DNA from: JBMDXK01 sp048594375
GTDB taxonomy: Bacteria > Pseudomonadota > Alphaproteobacteria > Rhizobiales > Methylopilaceae
DNA length: 64,000 nt
Direction of reading: 5' to 3'
Assembly: GCA_048594375.1 (NCBI GenBank)
Contig: JBMDXK010000010.1
Coordinates: 16,099-80,098, forward strand
Shown: positions 52,277-61,161 of the stretch, one piece after another
Layout of the letters: each line of letters opens with the position of its first letter
Numbering within the stretch: position 1 is the stretch's first letter
Notes under the pieces: generated by a model
Told to the model about the DNA's origin: nothing
The model's input: the letters and a program-made list of their open reading frames with translations, nothing else
The model's database searches: none
Translations under genes and position numbers: made by a program

Positions 52277-53290
52277 ATGACAGTTAAAGTCGCCATCAAC
52301 GGTTTTGGACGCATCGGCCGTAACGTATTGCGCGCCATCATCGAATCCGGTCGTACCGATATTGAAGTGGTTGCCATCAACGATCTGGGGCCTGTTGAAA
52401 CCAATGCGCATTTGTTGCGCTATGACAGCGTGCATGGTCGTTTTCCCGCAGAAGTTATCGTTGAAGGCGATACGATCAATGTGGGTCGTGGGCCCATTAA
52501 AGTAACGGCGGAGCGCGATCCTGCTAACCTGCCGCACAAAGAACTGGGCGTTGATATTGCGCTGGAATGCACCGGCATTTTCACGTCCAAGGAAAAAGCA
52601 TCTGCGCACCTCACAGCGGGTGCAAAGCGCGTGTTGATTTCCGCGCCTGGTGATAATGTTGATCTGACCGTGGTTTATGGTGTGAACCATGATGCGCTGA
52701 CCAAAGATCACTTGATTGTGTCCAATGCTTCCTGCACCACCAACTGCCTTGCGCCGGTTGCAAAAGTTCTGCATGACGCCATCGGTATTGAAAAAGGTTT
52801 CATGACCACCATTCATGCTTATACTGGCGATCAGCCTACCCTTGATACCATGCACAAGGATCTTTACCGTGGCCGTGCGGCTGCGTTGTCCATGATCCCG
52901 ACTTCAACCGGCGCTGCCAAAGCGGTGGGTCTGGTGCTGCCGGATCTGAAGGGCAAGCTGGATGGGGTTTCTGTGCGTGTGCCAACGCCGAACGTTTCCG
53001 TCATCGACCTGAAGTTTATTGCAAAACGCGCCACCACGGTTGAAGAAGTGAACGCGGCGATTGAAAAAGCGTCCAAAGGCTACCTGAAAGGTGTTCTGGA
53101 TACGGTTTCTGCGCCATTGGTGTCTTCCGACTTTAATCATCATCCGGCCTCTTCTTCTTTCGCATTCGATCAAACCAAAGTCATGGAAGGCACTCTGGTG
53201 CGTGTTCTGTCCTGGTATGACAACGAGTGGGGCTTCTCCAACCGTATGGCCGACACCGCAGTTGCCATGGGCAAGTTGATCTCAGCATAA
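52277..53290 (+). CDS. gap: Glyceraldehyde-3-phosphate dehydrogenase, type I
   Basis: 337 residues. NAD-binding 'VAINGFGRIGRNVLRA' (4-19), catalytic Cys in 'SNASCTTNCLAP' (about 150-161), 'TTIHAYTGDQPTLD', 'GAAKAVGLVLPDLKGKLDGVSVRVPTPNVS' and 'SWYDNEWGFSNRMAD'. GGAG precedes the start at 8 nt; the frame is open to 52031 but runs through the repeat. It lies 12 bp upstream of pgk, one transcript. Confidence 0.97.
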   Translation: MTVKVAINGFGRIGRNVLRAIIESGRTDIEVVAINDLGPVETNAHLLRYDSVHGRFPAEVIVEGDTINVGRGPIKVTAERDPANLPHKELGVDIALECTGIFTSKEKASAHLTAGAKRVLISAPGDNVDLTVVYGVNHDALTKDHLIVSNASCTTNCLAPVAKVLHDAIGIEKGFMTTIHAYTGDQPTLDTMHKDLYRGRAAALSMIPTSTGAAKAVGLVLPDLKGKLDGVSVRVPTPNVSVIDLKFIAKRATTVEEVNAAIEKASKGYLKGVLDTVSAPLVSSDFNHHPASSSFAFDQTKVMEGTLVRVLSWYDNEWGFSNRMADTAVAMGKLISA

Positions 53291-53302
53291 GGGCTTGTAA
53301 CA

Positions 53303-54511
53303 ATGAGTGGCTTTTTAACCCTTGATGATCTTGATGCTAACAGCAAGCGGGTGTTGGTGCGTGTGGATCTGAACGTGCCGATGGATAACGGCAAAGTCGG
53401 CGATGATACCCGTATCCGCGCTATTTTGCCTACCATCCGTGAGCTGTCCCAGCAGGGCGGAAAGGTTATTCTGCTTGCCCACTTCGGGCGTCCGAAAGGC
53501 AAGCGGGATGAGAGCCAGTCATTGCAAGTCGTTGTTCCTGCGTTGCAGGAGGCGCTTGGGCAAACCGTCCATTTCGCCGGTGATTGCATCGGCGATGTGG
53601 CGCGCAACGCGGTTGCGGGTATGAAGGCTGGCGATGTGCTGTTGCTCGAAAACACCCGTTTTCACGCAGGCGAAGAAAAGAATGATCCGGCTTTTGTCAA
53701 GGAGTTGGCAGCGCTGGGCGATGTGTATGTGAACGATTCGTTCTCCACCGCGCACCGCGCCCATGCGTCCAGTGAAGGTCTGGCGCATGTGCTGCCCAGC
53801 TATGCCGGTCGATCCATGCAGGCGGAGCTGGATGCTTTGGCAAAAGCCCTGTCCACACCGGAACGTCCGGTTGCGGCGGTTGTGGGTGGTGCAAAAGTGT
53901 CCACCAAGCTGGAACTGCTCGGCAACCTTGTGAACCGCGTTGATATTCTCATTATCGGTGGCGGTATGGCCAACACGTTTCTTGCGGCGCAAGGCCATGA
54001 TGTGGGGCAATCGCTGTGTGAGAAAGATCTTCTTGCTGTGGCGCGTTCCATTGAGGAAAAAGCCAAAGCTGCTGGCTGCCGCATTGTGCTGCCGGTGGAT
54101 GGTGTGGCCTCCACGGCTTTTGCCGCCCATGCCCCGCGCCGCACCGTCAGCGTTGATGGCATTGATGGTGACGAGATGGTTCTCGACATTGGCCCCAAGA
54201 GCGTGGTTCTGGTGACGGAAGCGCTCGAAAGCGCCAAAACACTGGTCTGGAACGGGCCGTTTGGTGCGTTTGAAATAACGCCTTTTGATGCGGGTACTGT
54301 GGCGGTGGCCAAGGAAGCTGCGCGTCTTACAAAGGCTGGAAAATTGCTGTCTGTTGCGGGTGGCGGTGATACGGTTGCAGCCCTTAACCATGCGGGTGTT
54401 GCAGGTGATTTTTCGTATGTATCCACCGCAGGCGGCGCGTTTCTGGAATGGCTGGAAGGTAAAACCTTGCCCGGTGTTGCTGCTCTCTTGCGCAAAGATG
54501 CCGCAGCTTAA
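53303..54511 (+). CDS. pgk: Phosphoglycerate kinase
   Basis: 402 residues, normal size. 'RVLVRVDLNVPMDNGKVGDDTRI' (substrate-binding Arg/Asp), 'LLAHFGRPKGKRD', 'LLENTRFHAGEEKNDP', 'VGGAKVSTKLELL' (nucleotide site), and 'GGGDTVAALNHAGV' near the C-terminus. It makes ATP from 1,3-bisphosphoglycerate. Only 12 bp after gap, with AAGGGC upstream of the start. A palindromic repeat follows the stop. Confidence 0.97.
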   Translation: MSGFLTLDDLDANSKRVLVRVDLNVPMDNGKVGDDTRIRAILPTIRELSQQGGKVILLAHFGRPKGKRDESQSLQVVVPALQEALGQTVHFAGDCIGDVARNAVAGMKAGDVLLLENTRFHAGEEKNDPAFVKELAALGDVYVNDSFSTAHRAHASSEGLAHVLPSYAGRSMQAELDALAKALSTPERPVAAVVGGAKVSTKLELLGNLVNRVDILIIGGGMANTFLAAQGHDVGQSLCEKDLLAVARSIEEKAKAAGCRIVLPVDGVASTAFAAHAPRRTVSVDGIDGDEMVLDIGPKSVVLVTEALESAKTLVWNGPFGAFEITPFDAGTVAVAKEAARLTKAGKLLSVAGGGDTVAALNHAGVAGDFSYVSTAGGAFLEWLEGKTLPGVAALLRKDAAA

Positions 54512-54628
54512 TAAATTCTGGAGGGCGTTAAGTGTTGTTTTCTCTGTGCTTCGATACTCACGTACCTTATGTGGGTTCCGTTTCGATGCTCAAGAAACCA
54601 GCCCTATTCCCCTCACCATAGTCCATTA
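54512..54628. repeat. Intergenic palindromic repeat, copy 13 (degenerate)
   Basis: After the pgk stop. Core GCTTCGATACTCACGTACC..GGTTCCGTTTCGATGCTC; arms much decayed (GGAGGGCGTTAAG / CCCCTCACC). Confidence 0.75.
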
Positions 54629-54683
54629 AAAGACTCCGATACCGCATTTAAAAATTGATTTTGACCAACTTTGAGGATTGAAA

Positions 54684-55709
54684 ATGAGCGAACGTCTTGA
54701 AGACATTGCACTGGCGATGGTAGCGAATGGCAAAGGTATTCTGGCAGCGGATGAAAGCAGCGCCACCATTAAGAAGCGGTTTGATGCGATCAATGTGGAA
54801 TCCACCGAAGACAGCCGCCGCGACTACCGCGAGTTTATGTTCCGCTCTGAAGAAGCGATGCAGAACTATATTTCCGGCGTCATCCTTTATGATGAAACCA
54901 TTCGCCAGAAAGCCAAAGACGGCACACCGCTGGTGGATCTGATTAAAAAAGCCGGTTCCATTCCCGGCATCAAGGTGGATATGGGCGCAAAAGCGATGCC
55001 TGCGTTTGAAGGTGAAACCATCACCGAAGGTCTTGATGGTCTGCGTGACCGCCTGAAAGAATACCACAAGCTGGGCGCGCGTTTTGCCAAATGGCGCGCG
55101 GTGATTGACATCAACGACACGCTGCCTTCTTATGGCGCCATCAGCGCCAACACCCATGCGCTTGCCCGTTATGCGGCGCTGTGTCAGGAAAACGGCATTG
55201 TGCCAATTGTCGAGCCAGAAATTTTGATGGATGGCGCGCACAGTGTGGATCGTTGCGCGGAAGTCACCGAAGTGGTTTTGAAAACCCTTTACAAAGATCT
55301 GTTTGAACAGCGCGTGGTGCTGGAAGGCTCGATCCTGAAGCCAAACATGGTGATTTCCGGTAAAAAAGCGTCCAACCGCGCCAGTGTGCAGGAAGTGGCT
55401 GAAAAAACCGTACAAATCCTTAAGCGTTGCGTGCCTTCCGCTGTTCCCGGTATTGCTTTCCTCTCCGGTGGTCAGTCCGATGTGGAAGCCACAGCCCACC
55501 TTGATGCCATGAACCGCATTGGCGGTCTGCCATGGGCGTTGACCTTCTCTTATGGCCGCGCTCTGCAAGCGGCGCCGCAAAAAGCATGGTCTGGTAAAGC
55601 AGAAAACGTTGCCGCGGCACAGGCAGCCTTCACGCACCGCGCCCGCATGAACTATCTGGCGGCTCTGGGGCAGTGGAGCCAGCAACAAGAAAACGCCCTC
55701 GCCGCATAA
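54684..55709 (+). CDS. fba: Fructose-bisphosphate aldolase, class I
   Basis: 341 residues, the metazoan-like class I type. 'MVANGKGILAADESSATIKKRFDAI' (16-40), 'RQKAKDGTPLVDLIKKAGSIPGIKVDMGAK', 'FAKWRAVIDIND' (catalytic Lys/Asp), 'PIVEPEILMDGAHSVDRC', and the Schiff-base Lys219 in 'LEGSILKPNMV'; 'FLSGGQSDVEATAHL' binds phosphate. Metal-independent aldol cleavage of fructose-1,6-bisphosphate. ATG preceded by GAGGA at 7 nt. Separated from pgk by a repeat and followed by three more. Confidence 0.96.
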   Translation: MSERLEDIALAMVANGKGILAADESSATIKKRFDAINVESTEDSRRDYREFMFRSEEAMQNYISGVILYDETIRQKAKDGTPLVDLIKKAGSIPGIKVDMGAKAMPAFEGETITEGLDGLRDRLKEYHKLGARFAKWRAVIDINDTLPSYGAISANTHALARYAALCQENGIVPIVEPEILMDGAHSVDRCAEVTEVVLKTLYKDLFEQRVVLEGSILKPNMVISGKKASNRASVQEVAEKTVQILKRCVPSAVPGIAFLSGGQSDVEATAHLDAMNRIGGLPWALTFSYGRALQAAPQKAWSGKAENVAAAQAAFTHRARMNYLAALGQWSQQQENALAA

Positions 55710-55833
55710 AAACACCCATCTTGGGCGTCTAACGCTTTTTTTCTGCGTTTCGGTACTCACATACGTTTAGTATGCTCCGTTCCGATACTCGAAAAGAAAA
55801 CGTTATCCGCCTCAAGCTTGCTATTTTTAAAAG
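55710..55833. repeat. Intergenic palindromic repeat, copy 14
   Basis: After the fba stop. Core TTTCGGTACTCACATACG..AGTATGCTCCGTTCCGATACTC; inner arms AACGCTTTTTTTC / GAAAACGTT. Confidence 0.8.
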
Positions 55834-55955
55834 GCTACTGCGGTAGTGATCTAGCCCAATTTTTTTGTGATCCGATGCTCACATACTTTACTGTATGCTG
55901 CGCTTCGGTTCTCAAAAAATCAGACTATTTCCCTCAAACTCAGAATTTTTAAATT
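55834..55955. repeat. Intergenic palindromic repeat, copy 15
   Basis: Core GATCCGATGCTCACATAC..GTATGCTGCGCTTCGGTTCTC. Second unit of a three-copy array. Confidence 0.75.
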
Positions 55956-55959
55956 CTTG

Positions 55960-56107
55960 AGAATGTTGGTGTAAAAGGCGTTTAACGCTTTTTTAGCTAA
56001 CGCTGGCCGTTGGCTCTGCGTTTTGGTACTCACATACGTTGAGTATGCTTCGTTCCGATACGCAAAAAGAAAACGTTATTTGCCTGAAACTTGCTATTTT
56101 TAAAAGG
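55960..56107. repeat. Intergenic palindromic repeat, copy 16
   Basis: Core TTTTGGTACTCACATACG..AGTATGCTTCGTTCCGATACGC; ends in GAAAACGTTATTTGCC..TTGCTATTTTTAAAAGGCT, as copy 14 does, so 14 and 16 are sister copies. Confidence 0.75.
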
Positions 56108-56153
56108 CTGTTTCGTTTGACTGCCTGTATTTCTTTACATCAAATTATATTTT

Positions 56154-56184
56154 AAGCCAAAGTATGAAATGCTTTGGCTTTTTT
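56154..56184 (+). terminator. Terminator just ahead of the methyltransferase
   Basis: Perfect 9-bp stem AAGCCAAAG/CTTTGGCTT followed by TTTT, ending only 7 bp before the TTAGGAG ribosome-binding site of the next gene. Confidence 0.75.
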
Positions 56185-56204
56185 AATAACTTAGGAGCCG
56201 TGTA

Positions 56205-56888
56205 ATGACTGATTTCTTCACGCCGCAGATTGCAGAAGTCTATGATGAAAGAAATAGCAAGCTCGCTCCAATTGCTGATAACATGCACTTTCTTATCCGG
56301 TTGGTTCTGAAAACACTGCCGCAAAAGGCTCGTATTTTGTGTGTTGGGGTGGGTACGGGCGCTGAAATATTGTCTCTTGCCAAGGAGTATCCACAATGGT
56401 CATTTGTTGGTGTTGATCCTTCGGACTCTATGCTTCAGGTCTGCCATAAACGCTTGGTTGAGGAGGGTATTATCGCGCGTTGCACATTAATGCATGGTTA
56501 TGTGCAGGATGTGCTGCCACCCCGTGCGGATTTTGATGCGGTGGTCAGTGTTTTGGTGGGACACTTTGTAAAGCGCGGCGAGAGAGCCGCTTTTTATGGC
56601 GCTATGGCCGAGCGGTTGAAGCAGGGCGGCTTTTTTGTCAACACTGAGTTAAGTTTTGACCAGAATGCTCCGGCTTTTATTCCGATGCTGGATAGCTGGA
56701 AAGAAGTACAAAAATTAATGGGTGCTACGGGCGAATCCTTAAAAACTTTGCCAGAACAATTGCGTAATATGCTTTGTGTGCTGCCTCCTGAAGAGGTAGA
56801 AGAGCTGATGATAGAAAGTGGAATTGATTTGCCTGTGCGTTTTTTCCAAGCTTTTATGATCGCCGGATGGTATGGTCAGAAGGTATAA
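56205..56888 (+). CDS. Class I SAM-dependent methyltransferase
   Basis: 227 residues. SAM-binding motif I 'ILCVGVGTGAEIL' (44-56), motif II acidic 'FVGVDPSDSML' (67-77), motif III/IV 'ADFDAVVSVLVGHFV'. The N-terminal 'IAEVYDERNSKLAPIADNMHFLIRLVL' and substrate lid are typical of small-molecule methyltransferases; substrate unknown. Strong TAGGAG 7 nt upstream. A rho-independent terminator ends only a few bases before this, so expression may depend on read-through or antitermination. Confidence 0.85.
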   Translation: MTDFFTPQIAEVYDERNSKLAPIADNMHFLIRLVLKTLPQKARILCVGVGTGAEILSLAKEYPQWSFVGVDPSDSMLQVCHKRLVEEGIIARCTLMHGYVQDVLPPRADFDAVVSVLVGHFVKRGERAAFYGAMAERLKQGGFFVNTELSFDQNAPAFIPMLDSWKEVQKLMGATGESLKTLPEQLRNMLCVLPPEEVEELMIESGIDLPVRFFQAFMIAGWYGQKV

Positions 56889-57061
56889 GAGCGTTGAAAT
56901 GCTACAGGCGTTTTGGATTGCCGCTTTGCGTTTATGATGGAATATTTTTTAGCAGTGTCCTCCGGTATGCCCAATAATATATTCCCCTGAAACTGCAAAG
57001 TGTTTGAGGGGAAAACCGTTTTTTCTCTTTTTTTGCGGCTGTACTTCTGCGTGAAGAAGCG

Positions 57062-57067
57062 TATAGT
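57062..57067 (+). promoter_or_regulatory. -10 element of the 6S RNA gene
   Basis: TATAGT seven bases before the predicted 5' end of 6S RNA; no good -35 is evident. Confidence 0.4.
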
Positions 57068-57071
57068 GGTC

Positions 57072-57229
57072 ATGCGGTACTGCGGTTCGCGTCAGGAAAC
57101 ACAGAATCCCCGGGGCCTTACCGATCCTTAGGGAGCTGTCCCTGTTCCGGCTCGTGGGCTGGAGTATATGGCGCCCACCTACTTATGTAGGCCACCGGGA
57201 TCGAATATTCCAACGGAACGTGTGGTCCG
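57072..57229 (+). ncRNA. ssrS: 6S RNA
   Basis: About 158 nt directly upstream of ygfA, the classic 6S position. The ends pair (TGCGG..GTTC with GAAC..CCGCA), and the interior shows GGGGCCTTACCGATCCTTAGG, AGCTGTCCCTG, CGTGGGCTGGA and CCCACCTA..TAGG..CCGGGATC, the pattern of alphaproteobacterial 6S RNA with its open central bubble. It binds sigma70-RNA polymerase and mimics an open promoter. Confidence 0.85.
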
Positions 57230-57265
57230 CACTTTTTCTTTCCGCGGTTGATGCGGGAATTTTTT

Positions 57266-57865
57266 ATGCCACCTTTTTCCCCAAAACATCTTTTGCGTCA
57301 ACGCCTTCTTGCAGAGCGTCAAGCTCTTGCACCCCATGTTGCGCATCATGCCGCCGAATGGGCGGCTACCCACGCTATGCAGATTGTGCAGCGCATTCCT
57401 GCTGATGCTATCATTGGCCTTTATGCCCCGTTTCGCGGGGAGCTGGATTGCTTTCCATTGGCCACGGCACTCAAGAAACAAGGTTACTCCCTAGCGCTTC
57501 CGGCCATCACTCTGGCGGTTGAAAAGCCTTATCCTATGGTGTTCCGCGAGTGGGATGGCGTTACCCCGTTGGAAAAAGGCTATGCAGGTATTGCCCAGCC
57601 ATCAGAAACTCAAGCGGTTGTTTTCCCCGATCTTGTGTTCGTGCCGCTGGTGGGTTTTGACCGGCAAGGTTATCGTCTGGGTTATGGGCAGGGTTTTTAT
57701 GATCGCGTTATTCCGTTGTTGCGTTTGCGGAAGAAATGCTGTTTTTATGGCCTTGGTTACGCCATGCAGGAGGTGCCGCATGTGCCTCATGAGGTACATG
57801 ACATTCCGTTGGATGGGATTGTCACCGAGCGTGAGATCATGGCTGTGCATAAAAAGGTTGGCTGA
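57266..57865 (+). CDS. ygfA: 5-formyltetrahydrofolate cyclo-ligase
   Basis: 199 residues. N-terminal 'KHLLRQRLLAERQAL' (Lys/Arg that grips ATP), 'IGLYAPFRGELDC', 'PAITLAVEKPYPMVFREW' and the signature 'LVFVPLVGFDRQGYRLGYGQGFYDR' (about 123-147). Converts 5-formyl-THF to methenyl-THF. GGGA 7 nt before the chosen ATG; ATG 57251 possible. 6S RNA immediately upstream is conserved across proteobacteria. The stop overlaps the next start (TGATG). Confidence 0.95.
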   Translation: MPPFSPKHLLRQRLLAERQALAPHVAHHAAEWAATHAMQIVQRIPADAIIGLYAPFRGELDCFPLATALKKQGYSLALPAITLAVEKPYPMVFREWDGVTPLEKGYAGIAQPSETQAVVFPDLVFVPLVGFDRQGYRLGYGQGFYDRVIPLLRLRKKCCFYGLGYAMQEVPHVPHEVHDIPLDGIVTEREIMAVHKKVG

Positions 57866-58680
57866 TGCGGTTATTGTTTTTAGGGGATGTGGTGGGTCGT
57901 GCGGGCCGACAGGCGGTGCTGGATCATCTTCCCACTTTGCGCCGCAACCTCAAGCTTGATTTTGTGGTGGTGAACGGCGAAAATGCGGCAGGCGGTTTCG
58001 GCATTAACGAGACCATTTACCGTGAATTGCTGGAAGCGGGTGCGGATGCTGTCACCTTGGGCAACCACTCGTTTGACCAGCGGGAAGCTCTGGTGTTTAT
58101 CCAGCGTTCGCCCAATCTTATCCGTCCGGCCAATTACCCGTCCGGTACTCCAGGGCGGGGTGCGGCGCTGATTACGGCGCAATCGGGCGCGCAGGTTCTG
58201 GTGATGAATCTGATGGGGCGGTTGTTTATGGATCCGCTGGATGATCCGTTCGCCGCTGCCGAGCGTGAGCTGGGTGCTTGCCCGTTGGGGCAGGCGTGTG
58301 ATGCGGTGATTATTGATTTTCACGCGGAGGCGACTTCGGAAAAAATGGCGTTCGGCCATTTTGTGGATGGCCGCGCCAGTCTGGTGGTGGGTACGCACAC
58401 CCATGTGCCGACGGCGGATTATCAGGTGTTGCCGCATGGTACAGCCTATATGACCGATGCGGGCATGTGTGGGGATTACGATTCGGTGATTGGCATGGAT
58501 AAGGAAGAGCCGGTGTCGCGGTTTATCCGCAAGCTGAACACTTGCCGGATGACTCCTGCGGAAGGCGAGGCCACGGTGAGCGGTGTGGCGGTCGAAACCG
58601 ATAAAAACGGCTTGGCACAGAAGGTTTCAGCGGTGCGTGTGGGCGGCAGACTCTCACCTGCGATGCCGGATTTTTGGTAA
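57865..58680 (+). CDS. YmdB-like metallophosphoesterase (TIGR00282)
   Basis: 271 residues. Metal-binding calcineurin-like motifs: 'LFLGDVVGRAGRQAV' (4-18), 'VNGENAAGGFGI', 'TLGNHSFDQREAL', 'IDFHAEATSEK', and 'VVGTHTHVPTADYQVLPHGTAYMTDAGMCG'. YmdB in Bacillus cleaves 2',3'-cyclic nucleotides and affects mRNA; its role here is inferred. Starts within the ygfA stop codon, so translationally coupled, a conserved alphaproteobacterial pair. Confidence 0.93.
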   Translation: MRLLFLGDVVGRAGRQAVLDHLPTLRRNLKLDFVVVNGENAAGGFGINETIYRELLEAGADAVTLGNHSFDQREALVFIQRSPNLIRPANYPSGTPGRGAALITAQSGAQVLVMNLMGRLFMDPLDDPFAAAERELGACPLGQACDAVIIDFHAEATSEKMAFGHFVDGRASLVVGTHTHVPTADYQVLPHGTAYMTDAGMCGDYDSVIGMDKEEPVSRFIRKLNTCRMTPAEGEATVSGVAVETDKNGLAQKVSAVRVGGRLSPAMPDFW

Positions 58681-58719
58681 AACACTTTTCTTTAAAACAG
58701 TGACAGAAACAATATTATA

Positions 58720-59121
58720 ATGGTTAAAATAAATTCAATTCCAGCAACGGCATTATCAACCCTTTCTACGGATCCGCAATTGCCGAATCTCTCACGTTTT
58801 GACGCCGCATTAGAGAAGTTTTTGCCCGTGTATCCCGATGGCATTAAAGCCCAAAATGTCATAACATACCGCGTGCCAGAAGATGTTCATTCGGTATTGT
58901 TTCAGGTTTCTGAAGCGGATGGCAAAAGCACTTATCGTTTCCAGAATCGTGATAGAAATCTTGCTAAGGATCATGAAAATCTCGGAGATGGTAAAACCCG
59001 ATTTGATTTCTGGGTCGAAAACGTTTTTAATTATCCAGTATTCATGATGCAGGAATCGCCTCCAGCGCCGACACTTGAAACGATCACGATGGCTACAGGC
59101 CACGGGCTTGATGTTTTTTAG
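58720..59121 (+). CDS. Orphan hypothetical protein
   Basis: 133 residues, not recognised. No signal peptide or membrane span. Mixed charged/aromatic composition with a middle block 'YRVPEDVHSVLFQVSEADGKSTYRFQNRDRN' that could be a small beta-rich domain. Start has only weak CAGAAAC upstream. AT-richer than ygfA/ymdB before it, and convergent with the ABC exporter; similar in size and composition to the orphans at 29942 and 38942. Confidence 0.45.
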   Translation: MVKINSIPATALSTLSTDPQLPNLSRFDAALEKFLPVYPDGIKAQNVITYRVPEDVHSVLFQVSEADGKSTYRFQNRDRNLAKDHENLGDGKTRFDFWVENVFNYPVFMMQESPPAPTLETITMATGHGLDVF

Positions 59122-59160
59122 GCTGTCTGTTCAGTGAAAAATGGCATTCTCGTTAGAAAA

Positions 59161-60930
59161 TCACTTTTCCTGAAATTGCAGTTTTGCCAGACGCGCATAA
59201 AGGCCACCTTTGGCAATAAGACTGGTATGGGTGCCGCTTTCCACCAGTGCGCCGCCATCAATCACCACAATGCGGTCGGCATTCATCACGGTGGCCAGGC
59301 GGTGTGCCACAACCAGCGTGGTGCGGCCTTCCATCAGGCGTTGCAGAGCGTTCTGTACTTTGGTTTCGCTTTCGGAATCAAGGGCTGATGTGGCTTCGTC
59401 CAGCAGGAGAATGGGCGCATTGCGCAGCAGGGCGCGGGCAATGGCAAGGCGTTGCCGTTGGCCACCGGAAAGCGTGATGCCGCGTTCGCCAATCAGCGTA
59501 TCATAGCCTTGGGGCAGGGCAGAAATAAAATTGTCTGCGGAAGCGTCTTTTGCGGCTTGCCGGATTTCTGCGTTCGTTGCATCGGGTTTTCCCAGCCGCA
59601 GATTGTCTAGAACGCTGCCAGCGAAAATGGTGGTGTCTTGTGGCACCAGCGCCAATTGATGCCGCAGGTCTGAAAGGCTCAAGGCGCGAATAGGGGTGCC
59701 GTCCAGCAGTAACTGCCCGTGTTCGGGATCATAAAACCGCAGCAGCAGATGCAGGAGTGTGCTTTTTCCTGCGCCGGAAGGGCCAACAATGGCAACAGTT
59801 TCTCCGGGGGCGATGTCAAGATCAATGCCTTGCAAGACAAGGCGATCCGGCTGGGAGGGATAGGCGAAGTGTACATTTTCAAATCGCAAGCGTCCGGTCA
59901 CCGGCTGAGGCAGGGGCAGGGGTGTTGCAGGATTTGTAATGACGGGCTGGGTGTCGAGCAGTTCGGAAAGCCGTTCGGCGGCACCTACGGCTTGGGCAAT
60001 TTCGCCGGAAACCTGTGAGAGTTCTCCCAGCGCGCCTGCGGCCAGAATGGCGTAGAGGAGGAACTGGCCGAGGACGCCGATGGTCATGATACCGGCTGCA
60101 ACGTCGCTGGCGCCCCACCACAGCACGCCAATCACGCAGGAGAACACCATGAATATGGCCACGCAGGTGAGAAACGCGCGGGCGCGTGTGGCGCGGACGG
60201 ATTCCCTGAAAGATTGCTCGACCGCCCGATCGTAAGTTTTGTTGAGGGTTTTTTCTGCACTCAGAGCTTGTACGGTGCGCATGGAAGAGAGTGCTTCAGC
60301 GGCAATGGCGGAGGTTGCGGCGAGTTCATCCTGTGCGGCGCGTGAGCGGCCGCGCACACTGCGGCCAAAGGCAATCAGCGGCAACACAATCAGCGGAATG
60401 ACGCACAGCACCAATGCGGAGAGTTTCACACTGGTGATGAACATCATCAGGATGGCGCCCAGCAGCATGAAAAAGTTGCGCAGGGCGATGGAGGCGGAGG
60501 CGCCGAACGCGGATTTGATCTGTGTGGTATCGGCGGCAAGGCGTGAGACGAGTTCACCGGCGCGGGCGCTGTCATAAAAAGCGGGGGAAAGGCGGGTGAG
60601 GTGGAGGAAAACGGCGCTGCGCACATCGGCGACCACCCGTTCACCAAAGGTCATAACGCAGTAATAACGGGCGGCGCTGGCGGTGGCCAGCACGCTGACC
60701 ACGATCATCAGGAAGAGGTAGGCGCTGCCATGCACTTCACTGTCGTTGACGCCAAAGCCCTGATCGATGACATGGCGTACTGCAAGCGGCACCGTCAACG
60801 TGGCGGCTGCTGCGAGAATGAGCGCGATGATAGCGGCTATCATGCGTCCTTTTTGTTGCATGGCAAAGGGCAGCAAGGCTCCCAAGGCACCAAGGCGATG
60901 GATAAAGGAAACGCGGTCAGAATTACGCAT
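59161..60930 (-). CDS. ABC-type exporter, fused membrane and ATPase domains
   Basis: 589 residues. N-terminal six-span exporter domain (about 30-310), then the ATPase: Walker A 'GPSGAGKST' (about 385), Q-loop 'LVPQDTTIFAGSVLDNLRLG', signature 'LSGGQRQR', Walker B 'ILLLDEATSALD', H-loop 'VVAHRLATV'. MsbA/BmrA-like half-transporter working as a dimer; substrate (lipid, drug or peptide) cannot be told. Divergent from rpmE, a neighbour order I recall from many alphaproteobacteria. Confidence 0.93.
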   Translation of the reverse strand: MRNSDRVSFIHRLGALGALLPFAMQQKGRMIAAIIALILAAAATLTVPLAVRHVIDQGFGVNDSEVHGSAYLFLMIVVSVLATASAARYYCVMTFGERVVADVRSAVFLHLTRLSPAFYDSARAGELVSRLAADTTQIKSAFGASASIALRNFFMLLGAILMMFITSVKLSALVLCVIPLIVLPLIAFGRSVRGRSRAAQDELAATSAIAAEALSSMRTVQALSAEKTLNKTYDRAVEQSFRESVRATRARAFLTCVAIFMVFSCVIGVLWWGASDVAAGIMTIGVLGQFLLYAILAAGALGELSQVSGEIAQAVGAAERLSELLDTQPVITNPATPLPLPQPVTGRLRFENVHFAYPSQPDRLVLQGIDLDIAPGETVAIVGPSGAGKSTLLHLLLRFYDPEHGQLLLDGTPIRALSLSDLRHQLALVPQDTTIFAGSVLDNLRLGKPDATNAEIRQAAKDASADNFISALPQGYDTLIGERGITLSGGQRQRLAIARALLRNAPILLLDEATSALDSESETKVQNALQRLMEGRTTLVVAHRLATVMNADRIVVIDGGALVESGTHTSLIAKGGLYARLAKLQFQEK

Positions 60931-61161
60931 GGTTATCTACAAAAATGGCAGGGGAATGGAGAACGCTGGCACCATGCCTTGTCGGGACTGCAAGTGCAAT
61001 CTTTTTGTGTTGCGACGGATCGCCCCGATAATCAGTTGTGAGCGGGTTTCAAAAGGAGGGTGATGTTGTAAAGCGAGGCTTGCATTTGCGAGAACTGTTG
61101 TTTATAGATGCGCCTTGAGTATTTTCCTATTCCACAATGCTGTGCATGTGTGAGGCGCATT

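Noticed and set aside
54648..55760. 370-codon minus-strand frame opposite fba
   Set aside because: Shadow of a highly conserved aldolase; no recognisable domain.
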